NCBI GenBank assembly: GCA_947379965.1
Contig: CANCPC010000015.1
Span: forward strand, 1 to 36,232
DNA length: 36,232 bases
From: Flavobacteriaceae bacterium
Lineage (GTDB): Bacteria; Bacteroidota; Bacteroidia; Flavobacteriales; Flavobacteriaceae
Reading direction: 5' to 3'
In this document: positions 31,580 to 36,232 of the stretch, one piece after another
Layout: each line of letters starts with the position of its first letter
How positions within the stretch are numbered: the first letter of the stretch is position 1
Notes under the pieces: generated by a model
Database searches by the model: none
Seen by the model: only the letters and a program-made list of their open reading frames with translations
Told to the model about the DNA's origin: nothing
Program-made: the position numbers and the translations under genes

Positions 31580-32275
31580 TTAAAAAAGAAGTCCTTTATT
31601 TTTAGCTTCTCTCACTAATTCAGTATTACTATCTTCTTTTATATTTAATACTATTTTTAGATTTTGTATTCTTTTTTCTATAGCATCTAGTGCAATAGGA
31701 ACATATTGTGGAATATCATTTAACTCTGTTCCCTTCGAAATATGAAAAAGTATTTGTGAATCGAAAAGATCTATTTTAATAGCTTCATGCCCATTTAAGT
31801 CCATCATTTTTTGAATAGATTGACTATAATAAATTTCATTATTAATTACTTTATCAAATCCAAAAAGCAATTCATCAAATGTTAAATCATTTTTTATAAC
31901 AAGTCCGCAAGGATTTATTGATTCGATAATATTCTTTATTTTTAATAATTCTGTGTACATCGTCAGCAAAATAATTTTGCAATTTGGCATATGTTCGTTC
32001 AATAACATCGCCAAATCTTCACCAGAAAAAATTCCTTTTTCCTCATAAGTTGGCATACTGATATCTAAAAAAGCAATATCAAAAACAGTAGTCTCAGGAT
32101 TCGTAATAAGTTCATAAGCTGATTTACAATCTTTAGCCGATGAAATAGAAAATTCAAATTCTTTAGGATTGTATCTTGTTATAGCGTTCTTATATCCTTG
32201 AATAATAAAAGGGTGGTCGTCTACGATTAAAATATTATTTTTTATCGTTGGTAGATTTAAATCATCAATTATCAT
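31580..32275 (-). CDS. Response regulator, receiver plus LuxR-like C-terminal domain
   Basis: The 231-residue protein has a receiver domain with acidic pair D19/D20 (IVDDHP), phospho-acceptor D71 in AFLDISMP, Thr in ILLTMYT and the conserved Lys in GLVIKND. From about 165 the sequence LFDSQILFHISKGTELNDIP to KRIQNLKIVLNI looks like a divergent NarL/FixJ helix-turn-helix; it lacks the usual LTPRE start. It follows the kinase gene by 14 bases, so the two form a two-component pair. Its targets are unknown; the small peptide gene upstream is one candidate. Confidence 0.88.
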   Translation of the reverse strand: MIIDDLNLPTIKNNILIVDDHPFIIQGYKNAITRYNPKEFEFSISSAKDCKSAYELITNPETTVFDIAFLDISMPTYEEKGIFSGEDLAMLLNEHMPNCKIILLTMYTELLKIKNIIESINPCGLVIKNDLTFDELLFGFDKVINNEIYYSQSIQKMMDLNGHEAIKIDLFDSQILFHISKGTELNDIPQYVPIALDAIEKRIQNLKIVLNIKEDSNTELVREAKNKGLLF

Positions 32276-32289
32276 TTCTCATCATTTAA

Positions 32290-34317
32290 TTATATTGGAA
32301 CAGTAACGGTAATCGTTGTTCCTTGTCCTATTTTAGATTTTATATCAAACGTGCCTTGACATTCATTAATTCTAGAAAGCATATTTTGTAAGCCGATTCC
32401 TTTTTTGCCTTTATTTACATTAAATCCTACTCCATCATCAATAATTACTAAACGTAAATTATCAATCTCCTTTTTGAATTCAACCTTGATTAAATTGGCA
32501 TTAGCATACTTATTTATATTTTGCAAAGATTCCTGAACAATTCGGTAAAGATTGATTTTAACAATATTAGACATCAATTCCCATTTTATATCTGAATCGA
32601 TGGTTGAAACCAACTGGGGATTGAAGGTCTTTTTTTGATCTTCGAATAAGTTGTCAACAATGGCCACGAAGTTATTAATTAATTCTGATTTCTCCCTATT
32701 CAAATCATGTGAAATTTCACGGATATCTTGTTCAATACTTTTCAATTCAGATAAGTAAGCATTTCTTTGAGATGCTCCTTCTTCATCATTGATTTTATTC
32801 AAGCTATCCAGATTCATCCTAACTCCAAACATTCTTCCCAGAACGCCATCATGCAATTCTTGAGCAACCCGTTTTTTCTCTTTTATTCTAGTGGTTTCTA
32901 CTTCGCCTTGCTGTGAAATCATTAGATTATAAATTTCTTCATTTACTTTTTGCTGTTCTTGTTTGTAGAGCAACTCTCTATTTTTAACCTTTTGAGCTTT
33001 GATGATGTATAAAAACATCCCTAAAATTAAAATAGATCCAAAGAAGTAAACTAAATTCCTGTTCTGGGTGGTTAAATCTGTATTTTCTTGTTTTATTTGA
33101 TCCGTTTCATATTCTATACGTGTGAATTTATTCCCCATTTTACGATCCGCTTTTTGTAAACTATCGTTCACTCGGATGTATTCTTTATTAAACGATACTG
33201 CTCTTTTTGGTTCTATAACAGCTAATTGCTTTAAAGGGAGCAATAAGTTTCTATGATTATTCGAATTTCTGGCAGTCGCTAAAGCTTCATTTGAAAATTG
33301 AATTGCTTTAAGGGTATCTTTTTTTGAGGCGAAATACTCCGATAAATGGATCTTGCTAATAATAATTCCTGTTGTCAAATGGAGGCTGTCTCTCAATTTT
33401 AGGGAATTATAAAATAAATCGGGCAGATTTTTTGTTTCCTTTAATTTGAATTTAGAATAGGCTAAATTATCTATTAAAGCGGCATAAACAAAAGTCTTAT
33501 CGACAAATAATCCTTTTTGATCTAATGCTTGTTGAAAATATATTTTTGCTTGGTTATGATTATTTATGTTCTGATATATATAGCCCAAATTATTTAAAGA
33601 GGTAGCTTTAGATTGAAAGACAATTGGAATCACCTTATCATCAATACTTTCTAAAGCCTTATTCATATATTCTATGGCTTTGTCAAATTCGCCAAGTTCA
33701 TTATAAATTAATCCGAGTAAATTATAAGAATCAAATAAAATATCATTGACTTTGTCGCCATTTAAAGCACGCAAGGCATTAAAAACAGCAATTTCACTTC
33801 CTTTGAAATCGCTTTCGTTGTATTGCAATGTTGCTTTACTAAGCCTAGTTTTAGCTAAACTATAATTGTTATTTAGCTGCAAATACATTTTCTCCGCCTT
33901 AAAATAATACAAATAAGCACTATCCGGAATTGCTTGCGCTCCATAATAATCTGCTAAATAAGTGTAGGCTTTTGCTGAACTTAATGAATCTTTAGATATT
34001 TTTGATTTTTCTAATACTGTAAAAACAGTTTTTTTGTAATCGACCCAATCATTTATATTATAATAACGATTGGCTACCCTAAATAAATTAGTTCGATTGA
34101 GAGAATCATTTTCTTGACTAATGATAATATCAAAGGCTTTCCTGGCATAATATTGTTTTTTTACTCGAGGAAATTGATCATCATTGGCTTTAGTCAAATA
34201 AGAAGGAACACTATCCTGATTTGAATGTATTGAGCTGTTAACCGATTTTTTTTTGGAACAACCAAAAAAAACAAACAGAAGCACTAATATATAAGACGGG
34301 ATTCTCAATAGTTTCAT
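32290..34317 (-). CDS. TPR-containing sensor histidine kinase with lipoprotein signal
   Basis: The 675-residue protein begins MKLLRIPSYILVLLFVFFGC, a lipoprotein signal with Cys20 as the lipid site. About 350 residues of tetratricopeptide repeats follow outside the membrane; clear ones are ILFDSYNLLGLIYNELGEFD and SLNNLGYIYQNINNHNQAKI. A transmembrane segment (LVYFFGSILILGMFLYIIK) near 425-445, a coiled coil and a HisKA_3 domain follow, with acceptor His in RVAQELHDGVLGRMFG. The ATPase domain has VQESLQNINKYANAN, DDGVGFNV and KGIGLQNM. Extracytoplasmic TPRs usually bind peptides or proteins. The frame is open from 34368, but those codons run through a terminator; ATG 34317 is preferred, with TATTTTTG just ahead. 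Confidence 0.9.
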   Translation of the reverse strand: MKLLRIPSYILVLLFVFFGCSKKKSVNSSIHSNQDSVPSYLTKANDDQFPRVKKQYYARKAFDIIISQENDSLNRTNLFRVANRYYNINDWVDYKKTVFTVLEKSKISKDSLSSAKAYTYLADYYGAQAIPDSAYLYYFKAEKMYLQLNNNYSLAKTRLSKATLQYNESDFKGSEIAVFNALRALNGDKVNDILFDSYNLLGLIYNELGEFDKAIEYMNKALESIDDKVIPIVFQSKATSLNNLGYIYQNINNHNQAKIYFQQALDQKGLFVDKTFVYAALIDNLAYSKFKLKETKNLPDLFYNSLKLRDSLHLTTGIIISKIHLSEYFASKKDTLKAIQFSNEALATARNSNNHRNLLLPLKQLAVIEPKRAVSFNKEYIRVNDSLQKADRKMGNKFTRIEYETDQIKQENTDLTTQNRNLVYFFGSILILGMFLYIIKAQKVKNRELLYKQEQQKVNEEIYNLMISQQGEVETTRIKEKKRVAQELHDGVLGRMFGVRMNLDSLNKINDEEGASQRNAYLSELKSIEQDIREISHDLNREKSELINNFVAIVDNLFEDQKKTFNPQLVSTIDSDIKWELMSNIVKINLYRIVQESLQNINKYANANLIKVEFKKEIDNLRLVIIDDGVGFNVNKGKKGIGLQNMLSRINECQGTFDIKSKIGQGTTITVTVPI

Positions 34318-34359
34318 TTGAAGTTTATCAAAAATAGTAAAACTATTGACATAAAAAAA

Positions 34360-34389
34360 GGCTGTCAATAAATTTGACAGCCAAAATAT
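34360..34389 (-). terminator. Intrinsic terminator after the small peptide gene
   Basis: On the minus strand GGCTGTCAA (complement of 34374-34382) pairs with TTGACAGCC (complement of 34360-34368), followed by seven T. It separates the peptide transcript from the kinase gene. Confidence 0.85.
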
Positions 34390-34421
34390 AATTTTTAAGC
34401 ATTTAATTCAAACGTATATGC

Positions 34422-34622
34422 TTAATCTACTTTTTTGTTTCCACCAGCACATCCTTGACCAACAGCGTCAACTTTTTTGTTTCCACCTGCACATCCTTGA
34501 CCTACCGCTTCTATTTGCGCATTGTTTTCTTTTAATGCCTTATTTGAAGACTCAGGAGTAGTAAATGATGTTAATATCATTACTATTGAAAATAATCCGA
34601 TTGTTAAAATAGCTTTTTTCAT
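34422..34622 (-). CDS. Small secreted peptide with two identical 14-residue repeats
   Basis: The 66-residue product starts with a signal peptide (MKKAILTIGLFSIVMILTSF) and a short polar spacer rich in Asn, Lys and Glu (21-38). It ends in two copies of AVGQGCAGGNKKVD (39-52 and 53-66), one Cys per copy. The two DNA copies differ at five codons, all by silent third-base changes, so the peptide sequence appears to be under selection. The gene has its own terminator and lies between a LytTR regulator gene and a TPR histidine kinase gene, all in the same direction. I recognise no known family. It may be a signal peptide (pheromone), a bacteriocin-like peptide or a small surface protein. Confidence 0.78.
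   Translation of the reverse strand: MKKAILTIGLFSIVMILTSFTTPESSNKALKENNAQIEAVGQGCAGGNKKVDAVGQGCAGGNKKVD
34425..34508 (-). repeat. Two 42-base tandem repeats inside the small peptide gene
   Basis: Unit 1 is 34467-34508 and unit 2 is 34425-34466. Each encodes AVGQGCAGGNKKVD. The codons for Ala1, Val2, Ala7, Val13 and Asp14 of the unit differ only in the third base. Confidence 0.9.
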
Positions 34623-34724
34623 AATTTGGGATTTATATTGTTATACGATTTTACACCTCAAATGATCATAGGAATACCTGATAATCACGATGTAAAACTA
34701 CATAGCATATCTCAAAATCAAGCT

Positions 34725-34792
34725 ATTATAAAGGCGTTTGTGGTAGAATGCAGTCGTTTGATAGTGAATGACTATCAAATTAAAGTGAATGG
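34725..34792 (-). promoter_or_regulatory. Direct repeats and -10-like box upstream of the peptide gene, possible LytTR operator
   Basis: On the plus strand GTAGAATGC (34743-34751), AGTGAATGA (34763-34771) and AGTGAATGG (34784-34792) are spaced 20 and 21 bases start to start. This matches the two-turn spacing of 9-bp sites bound by LytTR activators such as AgrA. An inverted repeat TTTGATAGT (34757-34765) / ACTATCAAA (34771-34779) overlaps the middle site. On the minus strand TATAAT (complement of 34725-34730) lies 12 bases beyond the nearest site. The leader to the peptide gene would be about 95 bases. Confidence 0.45.
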
Positions 34793-34799
34793 CTGTTTT

Positions 34800-35636
34800 T
34801 TAGATTTCCAAATAATTACCTTTGGCAAACTCAGCAATTATAAGGTCAATATTGGCCTTATAGGATTTAGAAAAAGGGAGCTTAATAGCTGAGTTTTTGA
34901 TATAACAAACCGCATTTCCGGTATGAATCCTCGAAATGTAATTGCGATTTACGATATGACTATTGTGAATTCTAATGAAAGGATACGAAAGAATTCCTTC
35001 GAAATGTTTTAAGGTTTTGAATGCCGTTATCATTTCGCCACTATTCAGATGAATGTCAGTAGAATTATTATCGGCTTGAAAATAGCAAATGTCTTTAGCA
35101 TCTATATATCTATAATCCCCATACGATTTGATACATATAATTAGATGTTGATCTATATTTGAATTGGATTGTTCTGCTACCGGAATTGGCTTGGGCTCAG
35201 ATATTGATTGGAGCGCTCCTTCTGATACTGGATTATGAAAGGTAAAAACCTCATCTTCACCAATTGATTTTTCCAATTTTAAAATCGATTTAACCAAATC
35301 GATTCTTTGTATAGGCTTCAAAATATAATCTGCCACTTCATATTGTATGGATTCAAATGCTAAATCTTTCTTGGAAGTCGTTATAATTATCTTTGGAATA
35401 ACTTTTAAATACCGAAAAAGTTCATTGATGAGAGTCAATGACAAATTACTTTTTTTATCCGTGGGATCAATTTCGAGAAAAATTAATTTTGGAGTAAGTT
35501 CCAAAATTAAGTTTAGACCCTCTGTATAGTTATTAGCCGATGCCAAAAAGACAAGCTCCGAAAAACCATCAGCAATTGCCTGAGTCTTCAAAACACTTTC
35601 TTGATCGTCGTCAATAATAATGTACGGGTAATTCAT
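34800..35636 (-). CDS. LytTR family response regulator
   Basis: The 278-residue protein has a receiver domain (acidic D9-D11 in IIIDDDQES, Lys107 in YILKPIQ) and a C-terminal LytTR DNA-binding domain from about 165 (IIYIKSYGDYRYI-like, DICYFQADNNSTDIHL, FIRIHNSHIVNRNYI, LPFSKSYK). At the phospho-acceptor site the usual LDI is LEI, with Glu55 in place of Asp and Asp57 two positions later, so normal phosphorylation is in doubt. The linker is long and Pro/Ser-rich. The frame opens at 35687, but MNYPYIIIDDD at 35636 is the natural start. It is first in a same-strand run with the peptide and the kinase pair. Confidence 0.9.
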   Translation of the reverse strand: MNYPYIIIDDDQESVLKTQAIADGFSELVFLASANNYTEGLNLILELTPKLIFLEIDPTDKKSNLSLTLINELFRYLKVIPKIIITTSKKDLAFESIQYEVADYILKPIQRIDLVKSILKLEKSIGEDEVFTFHNPVSEGALQSISEPKPIPVAEQSNSNIDQHLIICIKSYGDYRYIDAKDICYFQADNNSTDIHLNSGEMITAFKTLKHFEGILSYPFIRIHNSHIVNRNYISRIHTGNAVCYIKNSAIKLPFSKSYKANIDLIIAEFAKGNYLEI

Positions 35637-35965
35637 CAATGGCTTGACCTGATTTGTTAGCCATAGTATTAAATGTTCAAAGTGCAACTACACTCCAAAA
35701 TTGTAAGTCATTTGGTAGTTTTGGGAAACTAATTAAATAAAAAACGTTCATTTTTTAATGAAATCGCTTCATTTTAACAAGCTAAAAATAAACATTTACC
35801 GCATTTTTCATAGAGGTTGTTGATATTTTATTAACAAATGTTAATACATTAAAATGAAGTGCAGATAAATCCGATTAAAAACACTGAAAAGTCAATTTTA
35901 AGACATTTCTTAAAAAACGTTTTGTGTTTTTGGTTTGTATCCCAATATTGTGAAACTAAATTCCA
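35637..35965. other. Intergenic region upstream of the LytTR gene with inverted repeats
   Basis: I see no gene here. CTTCATTTTAA (35767-35777) and TTAAAATGAAG (35849-35859) are perfect inverted arms about 70 bases apart. TTAACAAATGTTAA (35831-35844) is a small imperfect palindrome between them. These may be regulator sites for the LytTR gene. Confidence 0.45.
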
Positions 35966-35999
35966 AAAAAAAAGCTTCTCGAATTTCGAGAAGCTTTTT
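35966..35999. terminator. Intrinsic terminator after glyS
   Basis: AAAAAGCTTCTCGAA (35969-35983) pairs with TTCGAGAAGCTTTTT (35985-35999) around a single base or a slightly opened loop. Nine T follow on the minus strand. Confidence 0.85.
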
Positions 36000-36019
36000 C
36001 ACATAAATGAATGGTAAAA

Positions 36020-36232
36020 TTACATTTTCATCAACCAGTTTTTCATCGAAACTTCATTTTCGATAATTGATTTCAAATCAGTAATTTTTACGCGATCTTG
36101 TTTCATTGAATCTCTGTGACGAATTGTTACCGTTTGGTCTTCGATAGTTTGATGATCTACTGTGATACAGAAGGGAGTTCCCAATGCGTCTTGTCTTCTA
36201 TAACGTCTTCCCACAGCATCTTTTTCGTCATA
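36020..36232 (-). CDS. glyS: Glycyl-tRNA synthetase, C-terminal end only (partial)
   Basis: The last 70 residues of the enzyme that charges tRNA-Gly are present, and the frame is open at the right edge of the window. [20 protein letters not shown] followed by FCITVDHQ and [15 protein letters not shown] is the C-terminal anticodon-binding domain of the eukaryote-like single-chain (alpha2) GlyRS. In databases this gene is called glyS or glyQS. A strong terminator lies just after the stop. Confidence 0.93.
   Translation of the reverse strand, partial: YDEKDAVGRRYRRQDALGTPFCITVDHQTIEDQTVTIRHRDSMKQDRVKITDLKSIIENEVSMKNWLMKM

Noticed and set aside
34626..34892. 88-codon open frame on the plus strand between the peptide and LytTR genes
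   Set aside because: It overlaps the LytTR coding sequence and the probable regulatory region, and its product matches nothing I know.
1..36232. tRNA, rRNA, phage or transposase genes
   Set aside because: I looked for their hallmarks on both strands and found none that I can support by eye; a covariance-model scan would be needed to exclude small RNAs.

Overview
The window is AT-rich, gene-dense bacterial DNA that reads as a chromosome segment of a Bacteroidetes bacterium, most likely Flavobacteriaceae and probably Flavobacterium. The reasons are the protein families (DnaE with a fused proofreading exonuclease, DUF3127, DUF4301, TonB-dependent receptor, TPR histidine kinase, LytTR regulators), the almost complete lack of Shine-Dalgarno sequences, and repeated -33 TTG / -7 TAnnTTTG promoter elements. 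The genus is inference. I saw no rRNA, tRNA, CRISPR array, transposase or phage gene.

Layout. 1-2078 (-) is the N-terminal part of dnaE, cut by the window edge. 2704-7631 (+) is a branched-chain amino acid operon, leuC-leuD-cimA/leuA-leuB; its synthase looks more like citramalate synthase than isopropylmalate synthase. 7736-12295 holds a DUF3127 protein with an SSB-like tail, an orphan histidine kinase, a transglutaminase-like protein, a HIT protein, greA and a small lipoprotein with a Rieske-like fold that lacks the ligand histidines. 12352-19243 (-) is a vitamin-uptake neighbourhood: phosphopantetheinyl transferase, prenylglyceryl-phosphate synthase, PnuC-family transporter, a NadR-like kinase fused to DUF4301, ArfB, then a TPP riboswitch in front of a TonB-dependent receptor. 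19559-25476 (+ mostly) has ahcY, a small membrane protein, a YoeB-type toxin-antitoxin pair, cysK, mce (-), rbfA and a LolC/E-like permease. 25473-26003 (-) is a decayed RelE/ParE toxin-antitoxin pair. Then come dusB (-), lepA, pfkB (-) and thiL. 31580-35636 (-) is a signalling locus: LytTR regulator, a tiny secreted repeat peptide, a TPR histidine-kinase lipoprotein and its response regulator. glyS (C-terminus, -) runs off the right edge.

How the parts work together. LeuCD and LeuB can act on both the isopropylmalate and the citramalate series, so with a CimA-type enzyme this operon could feed isoleucine as well as leucine synthesis. The TPP-riboswitch receptor, the PnuC-family permease, the NadR-like kinase and ThiL could form a thiamine import and activation route, although PnuC plus a NadR-like kinase also fits nicotinamide riboside salvage.

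The best candidate for an undescribed system is 31580-35636. A 66-residue secreted peptide is made of two identical 14-residue units whose DNA differs only at synonymous sites. It sits between a LytTR regulator and a TPR histidine kinase/response regulator pair, with 9-bp repeats spaced about 21 bp ahead of the peptide gene. This suggests, but does not prove, a peptide-signalling circuit. Several dispersed palindromic repeats are also present, one of them inserted in frame in the phosphopantetheinyl transferase gene.
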